From the NCBI GenBank assembly GCA_041608535.1, contig JBFISM010000043.1, forward strand, positions 1 through 23,828: 23,828 nucleotides of DNA, given 5' to 3'. This DNA comes from JBFISM01 sp041608535 (GTDB taxonomy: Bacteria > Actinomycetota > Acidimicrobiia > Spongiisociales > UBA5794). Positions 15,224 through 22,061 of the stretch are shown piece by piece. A program made the translations under genes and the position numbers. The notes beneath the pieces were generated by a model. The model saw nothing but the letters and a program-made list of their open reading frames with translations, made no database searches and was not told where the DNA came from. The first letter of the stretch is position 1. Each line of letters begins with the position of its first letter.

Positions 15224-16945
15224 ATGAACAGACGCTGGTTCGCAGCCATCATCCTCGTCGGCGTCTTTGCGACGACCCTGGGGATCGCAGTCCCCGCGGC
15301 GTACGCCTGCTCGTGCGCCGCTTTCAACCCCGCCGAGATGCTGCAACATCACGGCGCCGCTTTCATCGGCACTCTGGTCGACGACGGTGCGGAGAGCGTG
15401 GACAGATCGGGCATCGTCCGTTCGGACACGCTCAAGACCGTGCACTTCGAGGTGGAGCGCTGGGTCAAGGGTGACTTCGGCCCCGAGATCTCACTGCAGA
15501 CGGCGATCGACGGCGCTTCATGCGGTCTCGAGATTCCCGAAGGTGCTCGTGCCGGGATCTTCATCTACGAACAGGACGGCAAGCTCGCCACCGGGCTGTG
15601 CTCGAGCATGTCCGCCGAGGTCCTGGAGGCCGCCCTGGAGCCATTCCCGGCCTTCGGAGAGGGACCGGCTCACTTCCTCTTGGCCGGAGGTTTCGCCGAG
15701 GGCCCGCTCCTTGCGCTGGATGATCGGGGCCGCCCGCTCGGCATCGTGCCCGGCGACAGCGTCAACGAGGACGCATCGTTTCGCTCACTCTTCACCTGGG
15801 ATCGGTGCCCGGGCAGGCAATTGCAGGTCGAGCTGTACGACTGGGAGTTGCTGGTCCGGAGCTTGGTCGACCTCAGCGTCGTCGACACGATGAGTCTGGT
15901 CGGACATGCCGACCACATCTCGTTCTCCGACGTGTCGTGCCGGGACGAGGGCGCATCGTCGGTCTGGCTGCTGGGTGAAGAATGGATCGATGGCCGTTCG
16001 GTCGGCCGGCTCTTCGAGGCCAGTGACGGCATGCGGCCCGTAATGGATCTGCCGCTACCGAGGGGCAGCATCGGCGAAGACTTCGGTGTGTTGCTCGACT
16101 ACGAAGGGCGGAGCGTGATTGCCATCCGCTGGGCCGATGAGACCGTCATCCCCGTGCACGAGCTCGAGGACACCGGTGCGGACTTCGCCAGCGTCACTGG
16201 GGCCGCGGTGAGCCCGAACGGAGAGCACATCGCCGCCACCGTCTACCGCTCCAGCGCAGATGGCGCAGTCACCACCGAGGTCTTGCTCTTCTCGGCGCCG
16301 GACTTCTCCACAGCTGCCGGCACGACCGTCGACGGGGGAGGGGAGCGCATCCGCTGGCTCGACGACGCTCGTTTCGAGCTGATCGTCCACACCGATCGGC
16401 CGGGAACCGTGGTGCTGGACACGGCCCTCGAACAGCTGAGCGCCGATTTCTCGAGCGGCTGGAACGGTTGGGCCGCCGCTCGAGCGGGCACGACGGCCGT
16501 GACCGTAGACAGCGGAACGATCTCGATTCGCGTCGATGGGGGACCGCCCGAAGACGTGGTGACGCTGCCGCTGGCCACGTGGGGTCCGATCATCGCCCTC
16601 GAGACGCCGGCGGTACCGGTCGAGCTGGCCGTACCGGGCGGTATCGACACTCCGCTACCGGCAACACTGACCGTCGACCCAACCGAAGCCGATCCCGATG
16701 CCTCCGCCTCAACGACCAGCACGGTGGCGCCCGGGGAGTCGGATGCCTCCCCCGCACCCGTCACGAGCGAAGCGCCGCAAGACTCGAGCGAGTCCGACGA
16801 TGCCGCCGCACCGGTGGCAACCGATGGCAACGATGGGACCCCGCTGCTCATCGCCATCGGGGTGCTGCTGGTTGCCGCTGCCGGCGTCGTGGTTCTCCGT
16901 CGCACGGCGGCCCGGAGATCGGTGGGGCGCTCGTCTGATCGGTAG
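15224..16945 (+). CDS. Exported, C-terminally anchored protein with TIMP/NTR-like N-terminus
   Basis: A 573-aa protein. Residues 1-28 are a signal peptide ending AYA; the mature protein would begin with Cys29 in CSC. What follows resembles bacterial TIMP/NTR-like domains: CSCAAFNPAEML, FIGTLVDD, VHFEVERWVKGDFG, ASCGLEIPEGARAGIFIY, and a paired GLCSSM. The middle (about 170-470) is a strand-rich region, possibly a beta propeller, without a recognised family motif. Residues about 485-535 are a Thr/Ser/Pro/Asp-rich stalk, 541-558 a membrane helix, and the tail RRTAARRS is basic, so the protein is probably displayed outside the membrane. ATG 15224 is chosen because it starts the signal peptide; an in-frame ATG at 15185 would add 13 residues. 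Function unknown. Confidence 0.8.
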   Translation: MNRRWFAAIILVGVFATTLGIAVPAAYACSCAAFNPAEMLQHHGAAFIGTLVDDGAESVDRSGIVRSDTLKTVHFEVERWVKGDFGPEISLQTAIDGASCGLEIPEGARAGIFIYEQDGKLATGLCSSMSAEVLEAALEPFPAFGEGPAHFLLAGGFAEGPLLALDDRGRPLGIVPGDSVNEDASFRSLFTWDRCPGRQLQVELYDWELLVRSLVDLSVVDTMSLVGHADHISFSDVSCRDEGASSVWLLGEEWIDGRSVGRLFEASDGMRPVMDLPLPRGSIGEDFGVLLDYEGRSVIAIRWADETVIPVHELEDTGADFASVTGAAVSPNGEHIAATVYRSSADGAVTTEVLLFSAPDFSTAAGTTVDGGGERIRWLDDARFELIVHTDRPGTVVLDTALEQLSADFSSGWNGWAAARAGTTAVTVDSGTISIRVDGGPPEDVVTLPLATWGPIIALETPAVPVELAVPGGIDTPLPATLTVDPTEADPDASASTTSTVAPGESDASPAPVTSEAPQDSSESDDAAAPVATDGNDGTPLLIAIGVLLVAAAGVVVLRRTAARRSVGRSSDR

Positions 16946-16955
16946 GGCGTTCGCT

Positions 16956-16970
16956 CTGAGAGGATCTCAG
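16956..16970. terminator. Symmetric hairpin between convergent genes
   Basis: CTGAGA-GGA-TCTCAG is a perfect 6-bp stem with a 3-nt loop between the exported-protein gene and the convergent HAD gene. The HAD stop codon (16967-16969) lies in its right arm. It could serve both directions. Confidence 0.42.
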
Positions 16971-17740
16971 CGGCGGCGCAGGACGGCTACGGCGACGGCC
17001 CCCAGCGCCGTCACCGCGATGCTGGCACCGGAGATGAGCGGGGCGCGTCGTCGCAACGGCGACTGCACGCTCACCTGCCGCTGGAACTCGAGGATCGGCC
17101 ACTCTCGCTCCTCGGCGATGCGACGCAGCTTGGTCTCCGGGTTGACCGCCACCGGATGGCCGACGACCTCCATCATGGGAAGGTCGGTGGTGCTGTCGGA
17201 GTAGGCGTAGCTGGCGCCGAGATCTATGTCCTCACGCTCCGCCACCTCCTCGATCGCCTCCGCCTTGCCCGGTCCCATGGCGTATCGGTCGATCTCGGGG
17301 AGGAAGAAACCGGCCGTATCGGTCTTCACCCGGGTGGCAATGATCTTGGTGACGCCGATGTGGCGGCCGATCGGACGGACGATCTCCACGGGGCTGGCCG
17401 ACACCAGGTACACCTCACGCCCGTTGCGTTTGTGCTCGTCGATCAGCGTCAGCGCCTCTGCGTACACCAGGGGGTCGGCTACCTCGTCGAGCGTCTCTTC
17501 GACGAGTTGCTCGATCTCCACTCGATGCCAACCCGCGGTGAGCTGGACCATCTGGTCGCGGGCTCGCTCCAACGTGTCCTCGTCGGCCCCGAACAACACG
17601 TAGAACAGTTGGGCGACCCCGAGCTTCATCAGGGTGCGGCGGCCGAGGAAACCCGCCTTGTAGAACGGCTTGCGGAAGGCGAGGGTCGAGGATTTGGCGA
17701 TCACCGTCTTGTCGAGATCGAAGAACGCAGCCTCTTTCAT
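16967..17740 (-). CDS. HAD-IB family phosphatase with C-terminal membrane helix
   Basis: A 257-aa protein of the SerB-like HAD subfamily IB. All catalytic motifs are present: motif I FFDLDKT with nucleophile Asp8 and acid Asp10; motif II VSASP (113-117); Lys159 in GPGK; motif IV YSDSTTDLPM with Asp182 and Asp186. Such enzymes hydrolyse phosphomonoesters; the substrate is unknown. Residues about 234-254 form a hydrophobic helix followed by Arg-Arg-Arg, so the enzyme is probably anchored to the inner face of the membrane. A TAGACT box ends 7 nt before the ATG, suggesting a leaderless start. In M. tuberculosis a HAD gene (Rv3661) likewise sits divergently beside the Tad-like genes Rv3654c-Rv3660c, so the neighbourhood is conserved. 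Confidence 0.93.
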   Translation of the reverse strand: MKEAAFFDLDKTVIAKSSTLAFRKPFYKAGFLGRRTLMKLGVAQLFYVLFGADEDTLERARDQMVQLTAGWHRVEIEQLVEETLDEVADPLVYAEALTLIDEHKRNGREVYLVSASPVEIVRPIGRHIGVTKIIATRVKTDTAGFFLPEIDRYAMGPGKAEAIEEVAEREDIDLGASYAYSDSTTDLPMMEVVGHPVAVNPETKLRRIAEEREWPILEFQRQVSVQSPLRRRAPLISGASIAVTALGAVAVAVLRRR

Positions 17741-17747
17741 GGTCCGA

Positions 17748-17753
17748 AGTCTA
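17748..17753 (-). promoter_or_regulatory. -10-like TAGACT for the HAD gene
   Basis: On the minus strand TAGACT is followed by 7 nt and then the ATG at 17740, with no ribosome-binding sequence. Its first three bases are also the stop codon of the ABC-ATPase remnant upstream. Confidence 0.4.
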
Positions 17754-18072
17754 CGACCGGGGTCGGGCTAGCCAGATGCGCCCCAACCGCTCCGGGCACT
17801 CCGCCGGGCTGAGACGTCTGTCCTGCAGCGCCACCACGTGGTGGGCAACGGCCGGGTGTGCCGGATCGTGCGTTGCCCCCACCACTGCGACGCCCTCGTC
17901 ACAAACCAGCCTCACCAGCAGCCCGACGATCGACGTGCCCGGAGCATCGCTCGATCACAGCCGCAGCCAGCTCAGCGAGACCGCATCGGCATAGATCAGG
18001 CCGGTCGTCAACAGGCCGGCAAACAGACGGCCGCCACCCGTCGGTGATGACGGCTGCGGCCGGGGAGGGGTT
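17751..18072 (-). pseudogene. Decayed ABC-transporter ATPase, C-terminal remnant
   Basis: Reading the minus strand, an open stretch from 17954 to the TAG at 17751 encodes what looks like the end of an ABC ATPase: a D-loop-like SSDAPGTSIVGLLVRLV, then DEGVAVVGATHDPAHP with the switch histidine of the H-loop, then HHVVALQDRRLS. It has no plausible start and is preceded by an in-frame TGA (17955-17957). Further upstream, other frames hold signature-like RRVAAV (about 18030-18050) and the fragment GLAELAAAVIER, as if frameshifts had broken one gene. No Walker A was found up to 18262. The H-loop region is seen clearly; the frameshift reconstruction is inference. This covers most of the 522-bp gap between the HAD gene and the tad operon. 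Confidence 0.5.
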
Positions 18073-18130
18073 TGTCGGGACGGCGGATGCAGCGAGCTGC
18101 GAGGTGAGCGTCGTCGGGATACGTTCCTCG

Positions 18131-18178
18131 GGCGGGTGCATTGAATCTGTCACACCCGCCTCGTACGTTGACGGTACG
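18131..18178 (+). promoter_or_regulatory. Candidate tad operon promoter with inverted repeats
   Basis: TTGAAT (18141-18146), 17 bp, TACGTT (18164-18169) form a reasonable promoter about 90 nt before the first tad gene. An exact 8-bp inverted repeat, GGCGGGTG (18131-18138) and CACCCGCC (18153-18160), brackets the -35. A second, CGTAC-N7-GTACG (18162-18178), covers the -10 and the start region. Both suggest regulated expression. Confidence 0.4.
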
Positions 18179-18262
18179 ACGCTGATCGTCGCCGATCCGG
18201 CCACTCCCCGACCACGTCTTCCTGGTCAGCCCAGCGGGCTCCGCCTCGAGCGGAGGGAAAGG

Positions 18263-18811
18263 ATGCGCACGATGGCGGTGTTGGCGACCTGGTCACCAGT
18301 CGATCCGCTGCTCGGAGTGGTTGCCCCCCTGGCGTTGGCCGCATCGGTGACGACGGCGCTGGTGGTCGATCTGGATCCCGACGCTCCGCCGCTGCCGGTT
18401 GCGAGCACGCTCGCCGGTCTCGTGGAGCGAGGCCCGACCCGAGCCGAGCTGGCGCCCGATCGGCGTGGAGTCGCCGTGCTCGCCAACGGAGGTATCTCGG
18501 CCGAGGTGGCGGCTCCGGTCGTGGAGGCGTTGATCGAGGGTTGGCCGCACGTCGCATTGCGGGTTCCCGAGCGCACCCACCCGCTGGCGGCGTGTGTCCC
18601 GGTGTTGCCGCTGCTGCCCAGCGAGATCGTGGGAGACCACGGCAAGGCGGTGTATCAACGGGTGGCGTGGTCGGCGGCCACTCCTCCAGGGTCGATCATC
18701 CTGCCGCGTCCCTCGGCTGCTGCGGTGGGTGCCATTCTGGCGCTGCGTCGTCCTCTGCGGGGCCGCTGGCTGCGGGCGTGGCGACGGGTGTGGGCGGCGT
18801 CGTGGGTGTAG
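18263..18811 (+). CDS. CpaE/Ssd-like protein lacking a P-loop, first gene of tad operon
   Basis: A 182-aa protein at the position where actinobacterial tad loci carry the MinD/CpaE-like Ssd protein (Rv3660c in M. tuberculosis). The order of elements is MinD-like: a start strand MAVLATW, a helix PLALAAS, the strand LVVDLDPDAPPLP (about residues 33-45), and a later RGVAVLANGG strand and helix. However, the place where a deviant Walker A (KGGxGKT-type) should be reads SPVDPLLGVVAP with no Gly-Lys-Thr/Ser, so ATP binding is unlikely. Length is about half that of Ssd, and no receiver-like N-terminus is present. GGAGGG (18252-18257) lies 5 nt before ATG 18263. It overlaps tadA by about 10 nt. Homology is inferred from context and pattern. 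Confidence 0.6.
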   Translation: MRTMAVLATWSPVDPLLGVVAPLALAASVTTALVVDLDPDAPPLPVASTLAGLVERGPTRAELAPDRRGVAVLANGGISAEVAAPVVEALIEGWPHVALRVPERTHPLAACVPVLPLLPSEIVGDHGKAVYQRVAWSAATPPGSIILPRPSAAAVGAILALRRPLRGRWLRAWRRVWAASWV

Positions 18812-19866
18812 CCGAGCGCATCGTCGCCCAACTCCTCGAGTCGGACGTGCCGCTCGAACGGAGCGCTCTGGAGCGAGCGGCGGTTGCCCTGCTCCGCGAC
18901 CACGCCCCGCTCGCCGGACCCGAAGTCGTCGGCGAAGTCGTTGATCTGCTGGTCGGGCTCGGACCGCTCGAGGCTCTGCTGCATGACGACTCCATCAGCG
19001 ACGTCTTGGTCAACGGCGATGGATCCGTGTGGGTGGAGCGGCGGGGGATCTTGACGCCAACGGAGGTGGGTCCAATCGGCCCGCAAACCGTGGTGGCCGC
19101 CGTGGAGCGGATGATCGCGCCACTGGGGCTCCGGCTCGATCGGAGCCGCCCGGCGGTGGATGCGCGGCTCCCGGATGGTTCACGTCTCCACGCCATGGTG
19201 CCGCCGGCTGCGGTCGACGGACCGGTGCTGGCGATTCGTCGCTTCACCAAGGCTGCGAGCACGCTCGACGAGCTGGTCCCCATGGCTGCGATCGATGGTG
19301 AAGCCGCGGAGCTGCTGCGAACGGCGGTCCACGACCGTCGGTGTGTGTTGGTAGCGGGCGGTACGGGTGCCGGGAAGACCACATTGCTCAACGTGCTCGC
19401 TGCCGAGATCCCGCCGGGGGAAAGGGTGGTCACCATCGAAGACGCCGCCGAGTTGTGCTTCGACGGTCACGTTGTGCGGCTGGAGGCGCGGCCACCGAAC
19501 GCCGAAGGCGCTGGGGCCATCACCATCGCCGAGCTGATCCGGCATGCGCTGCGGCTCCGCCCCGATCGCATCGTGGTCGGCGAGGTCCGTGGCGGCGAGG
19601 CGTTCGACATGGTGCAGGCCATCAGCACCGGTCACGAGGGCTCTATGTCGACCGTCCATGCGACGTCGCCGGCGGAGGCGATCTGGCGGGTGGAGACGAT
19701 GGCATCACTCGCCGCACCGGGTCTCGATTCGCGGGCTATCTCCGCCCAGCTGCGCAGCGCAGTCGATTTCGTCGTCCAGCTCCGCCGATCCTCCGCGGGC
19801 AAGCGGTACGTGGCCCAGATCGCCGAGGTCGGTCCCACGGGGGAGGCGACGCTGTGGAGCTGCTGA
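18802..19866 (+). CDS. tadA: TadA/CpaF-type pilus assembly ATPase
   Basis: A secretion ATPase of about 354 aa (GspE/VirB11 family, CpaF subgroup) that powers Flp/Tad pilus assembly at the cytoplasmic face. Seen: the N-terminal helical part (AERIVAQLLESDVPLER), the SDVLVNGDGSVWVER strand pair, the arginine-finger region LRLDRSRPAVDARLPDGSRL, Walker A GGTGAGKT (residues 186-193), the Asp box VVTIEDAAEL, Walker B RIVVGEVRGGEAFDMVQA, and the His box GSMSTVHATSPAEA. The start is uncertain: GTG 18802 overlaps the upstream stop and gives a family-like N-terminus; GTG 18790 is an alternative. It ends 13 nt inside tadB. It corresponds in place and type to Rv3659c of M. tuberculosis. Confidence 0.93.
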   Translation: MGVAERIVAQLLESDVPLERSALERAAVALLRDHAPLAGPEVVGEVVDLLVGLGPLEALLHDDSISDVLVNGDGSVWVERRGILTPTEVGPIGPQTVVAAVERMIAPLGLRLDRSRPAVDARLPDGSRLHAMVPPAAVDGPVLAIRRFTKAASTLDELVPMAAIDGEAAELLRTAVHDRRCVLVAGGTGAGKTTLLNVLAAEIPPGERVVTIEDAAELCFDGHVVRLEARPPNAEGAGAITIAELIRHALRLRPDRIVVGEVRGGEAFDMVQAISTGHEGSMSTVHATSPAEAIWRVETMASLAAPGLDSRAISAQLRSAVDFVVQLRRSSAGKRYVAQIAEVGPTGEATLWSC

Positions 19867-20531
19867 CCACGGTGCTGTTGGTCTTCGGAACGCTTGCCGG
19901 GATGCCGGTGGTCATCGCGGCGGCGTTGGTCGGCGCCATGTGGCACCCCGGGCTTGCAGCCGGTGTGCTCGGTGCCACGCTCGTGATGCGCCGGCCCCCG
20001 AAGAGGGAGTCGCCTGGGAGCGACGAAGCCGTGTTCCTGGCTGCGCTTGCCGCCGAACTGCGCGGTGGCGCCACCGTCCGCCAGGCGATCGTCGATGCTG
20101 CTGCTCGGGTGCCACGCTTGCCGCTCACCCAATCGGCTCGGCTCGCTGCATCCGGAGCGGATGTCGCCGCAGTGGCCGGGGCCGTGTCGGCTGCGCTCCC
20201 TGGCAGCGGGTCGGTGGCTGCACCCGCCGTGCAGCTCGCGGTGGAGCACGGCGGGCATGCAGCTGGGATGTTCGAGAGACTGGCGCTGCGAGCGGCGCAA
20301 CGGGTCGAGCTCGAAGCCGAGGTCCATGTGGCCACGGCTCAGGCCAGGCTCTCGGTGAAGGTGCTGGTTGCATTGCCGTTGCTCCTGGTGGCGGTGCTGG
20401 CCATGAGCGGTCAGCTCGGCGCCGTGCTCGCAGCAGGCACAGCGGGGCGGTTCCTCGTTGGGCTCGGGCTCGGCCTGCAGACCACAGGGGTGGTGGCCGT
20501 GGCGTGGCTACTGCGGAGGGCCGGGCTGTGA
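19854..20531 (+). CDS. tadB: TadB-type pilus inner-membrane platform protein
   Basis: A 225-aa membrane protein of the type II secretion F (T2SSF) fold, half of the inner-membrane platform that the TadA ATPase acts on. Membrane helices lie at the N-terminus (about residues 4-43) and C-terminus (about 165-220). Between them is the cytosolic four-helix T2SSF core, recognisable from FLAALAAELRGGATVRQAI, the central AVQLAVEHGGHAAGMFERLA and the LEAEVHVATAQARLSVKVLV segment leading into the membrane. GTG 19854 has GGAGG (19842-19846) 7 nt upstream, located inside tadA, so the 13-nt overlap is real. It ends as GTGA with tadC. Confidence 0.88.
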   Translation: MELLTTVLLVFGTLAGMPVVIAAALVGAMWHPGLAAGVLGATLVMRRPPKRESPGSDEAVFLAALAAELRGGATVRQAIVDAAARVPRLPLTQSARLAASGADVAAVAGAVSAALPGSGSVAAPAVQLAVEHGGHAAGMFERLALRAAQRVELEAEVHVATAQARLSVKVLVALPLLLVAVLAMSGQLGAVLAAGTAGRFLVGLGLGLQTTGVVAVAWLLRRAGL

Positions 20532-21070
20532 CCGTGGCGATCATGATGGCGATCTTGGTCGTGTTCACGGCGTGGCTCGACAAGACGGCGGCACGACCTC
20601 GGCTCCGCCGCCTGCCGGTCTCGCAACGCCGCGACACAGAGGCGCACCGCATGGGCGAAGTGGAGCTGTGTGAGCTGGTGGCGCTCGGGCTCAGCGCAGG
20701 TCTGTCGTTCTCCCAGGCTTTGGCGCACGCCGCCAGCGTCTCTGCTGTGGCGATTCGTCACGAGGTGGATGCCCTGGTGCGTCGCATGCGCACCGGCGAC
20801 ATCGAATCGGTACTCGCCGCACAACGCGGCAGCCTGCGCAACCTCGCCATCGCCGCCGCCCGCACCCAGCTCACTGGTGCGCCGTTGCTCCCTGCCGTCG
20901 AGGCGCTGGGAGACGAGCTGACCGCAGCAGATCGATCCCGCCGGCTGGCGGCAGCCCGCAAGCTGCCGGTGAAGCTGGCCATACCTCTGGCGCTGCTCAT
21001 CCTCCCCGGGTTCGTGCTGCTCGTGACCGCCCCTGCGGTGGTCACCACCTTGGAACGCCTCCAGATCTAG
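20528..21070 (+). CDS. tadC: TadC-type pilus inner-membrane platform protein
   Basis: A 180-aa T2SSF-fold protein, the second platform component. One helix lies at residues 2-15; the cytosolic core carries ELCELVALGLSAGLSFSQAL, RNLAIAAARTQLTGAPLLPA and the typical RRLAAARKLPVKLAIPLALLILPGF turn into the C-terminal helix (about 145-170). The GTG start at 20528 overlaps the tadB stop as GTGA, with GGAGG (20515-20519) 8 nt upstream. It is shorter than proteobacterial TadC but in the range of actinobacterial forms. The pilin gene follows after 28 nt, which hold only its ribosome site. Confidence 0.86.
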   Translation: MTVAIMMAILVVFTAWLDKTAARPRLRRLPVSQRRDTEAHRMGEVELCELVALGLSAGLSFSQALAHAASVSAVAIRHEVDALVRRMRTGDIESVLAAQRGSLRNLAIAAARTQLTGAPLLPAVEALGDELTAADRSRRLAAARKLPVKLAIPLALLILPGFVLLVTAPAVVTTLERLQI

Positions 21071-21098
21071 ACACTTCCCACCAGAGAAAGGAACCATC

Positions 21099-21278
21099 AT
21101 GACCCAGACGCCTCCAGCGTTTCCTACCCGAGAGGCGGGCCAGGCGACGGCGGAATATGCGCTCGTCATCGTCGCTGCCGCTGCGATAGCCCTGGCGTTG
21201 ATCGTATGGGCGACCTCTACCGGCACGTTGACAGCACTCTTCGATGCAGTGCTGGCCAAGGTGACCTCATACGTGTGA
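21099..21278 (+). CDS. Flp-type pilin (DUF4244-like)
   Basis: A 59-aa precursor of the pilus subunit. Its prepilin site is clear: the basic leader ends in Gly14, and mature QATAEYALV has Glu at +5 and Tyr at +6, the hallmark of Flp pilins cut by a TadV/CpaA-type peptidase. A single hydrophobic helix (about residues 21-38) follows, then TSTGTLTALFDAVLAKVTSYV. It resembles the small actinobacterial pilin-like protein Rv3656c. AAGGA (21088-21092) precedes ATG 21099 by 6 nt, and it stands 28 nt after tadC, the only real gap in the operon, allowing extra ribosome loading for an abundant product. Its TGA overlaps the next start as GTGA. No prepilin peptidase is in the window. Confidence 0.88.
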   Translation: MTQTPPAFPTREAGQATAEYALVIVAAAAIALALIVWATSTGTLTALFDAVLAKVTSYV

Positions 21279-21637
21279 GGTCGTCCGCGGGCAGCTCCGC
21301 CGTCGAGCTCGCCCTCGTCCTGCCGGTCGTGGTGCTCGTGGTGTTCGCCGCCATCGAGGTCGCCGTGGTTGCGCAACGCCAGCTCGAGGCGACCCACGCC
21401 GCCCGGGAAGGAGCCCGTGAGGCTGCAGCCAACCCGGATCCTGCGGCGGCGACCGCTGCAGTGCACCGTGCTCTCGGAGGTCGGGCGGCCAGCGCGCTCA
21501 TCTCGGTGCGCCGCGACCACGTCGTGGGTGGCGCCGCAACAGTCGAGGTGACGCTGCCGCACACCCTGGGAGCGCCCGTATTCGGCGGCGTCGCCATCGT
21601 CCTCAAAGGGAGGGCGGTGATGCGTGTCGAGCGATGA
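21275..21637 (+). CDS. tadE: TadE-family pseudopilin
   Basis: A 120-aa protein with a short basic leader, then AGSSAVELALVLPVVVLVVF, the typical TadE start: cleavage after Gly6 would place Glu11 at +5. One membrane helix (about residues 10-30) is followed by RQLEATHAAREGAREAA and an extracytoplasmic domain rich in strands (SVRRDHVVGGAATVEVTLPH). TadE-like pseudopilins are minor components of Flp pili. The GTG start at 21275 overlaps the pilin TGA as GTGA; AAGGTG lies upstream. It overlaps the next gene by 14 nt. It corresponds to Rv3655c in the mycobacterial layout. Confidence 0.85.
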   Translation: MRSSAGSSAVELALVLPVVVLVVFAAIEVAVVAQRQLEATHAAREGAREAAANPDPAAATAAVHRALGGRAASALISVRRDHVVGGAATVEVTLPHTLGAPVFGGVAIVLKGRAVMRVER

Positions 21638-22028
21638 GTGGGCGGCCGTTGAGTCAGGGGTGGCCACGGTGGTTGGGGTGGCGGTGGTTGTGGTCGTGAT
21701 GGTGCTGACGCTGGTGCTCGCCGACATCGGGACGGTGCTGACTGCTCGCAGTCGAGCGGCGGCCGCTGCCGACGCCGGGGCACTGGCGGCGGCTCCACTC
21801 ACCTTCCAACCCGGTGGGGATGCTCCCGCAGAGGTGGCCGCCGCATTCGTTGCCAGCAATGGAGCGATGCTGCGTAGTTGTGTGTGCCCGGTTGACCGCA
21901 CCTGGCGGCCCCGAACGGTGGTGGTCGTCGTCGAATCCCATGTGGACACGTTGCTCGCCGGGCGGGTCTCGCTCGCCGTTTCGAGCCGGGCCGAGTTCGT
22001 ACCTGTGGAGATGTACGTCGAGGGATGA
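21624..22028 (+). CDS. TadE-like protein (Rv3654c type)
   Basis: A 134-aa single-pass protein, the last gene of the tad operon. After a short acidic leader comes SGVATVVGVAVVVVVMVLTL (about residues 11-30), a long hydrophobic helix, then the hallmark TARSRAAAAADAGALAAA, as in the Rv3654c-type TadE-like family found next to actinobacterial secretion ATPases. Two cysteines (SCVCPV) could form an extracytoplasmic disulfide. The GTG start at 21624 lies 10 nt after a GGAGG inside tadE. It ends 33 nt before the convergent LCP gene; the gap holds a 10-bp palindrome CCCGGCCGGG too tight for a good hairpin. Confidence 0.82.
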   Translation: MSSDEWAAVESGVATVVGVAVVVVVMVLTLVLADIGTVLTARSRAAAAADAGALAAAPLTFQPGGDAPAEVAAAFVASNGAMLRSCVCPVDRTWRPRTVVVVVESHVDTLLAGRVSLAVSSRAEFVPVEMYVEG

Positions 22029-22061
22029 GCAAGCACCCAGGTTGATGTAGCCCGGCCGGGG

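Noticed and set aside
17899..18204. Minus-strand open frame of 101 codons in the gap before the tad operon
   Set aside because: Not an intact gene: no ribosome site or domain; part of it (GLAELAAAVIER) is better explained as a frameshifted piece of the ABC-ATPase remnant.
17858..18262. Upstream in-frame extension of the CpaE-like gene
   Set aside because: The extension is Arg/Pro/Ser-rich, covers the presumed promoter, and lacks a ribosome site, whereas ATG 18263 has GGAGGG 5 nt upstream.
22051..22060. CCCGGCCGGG palindrome between the convergent tad and LCP genes
   Set aside because: A hairpin would have only three pairs around a 4-nt loop, too weak to call a terminator.
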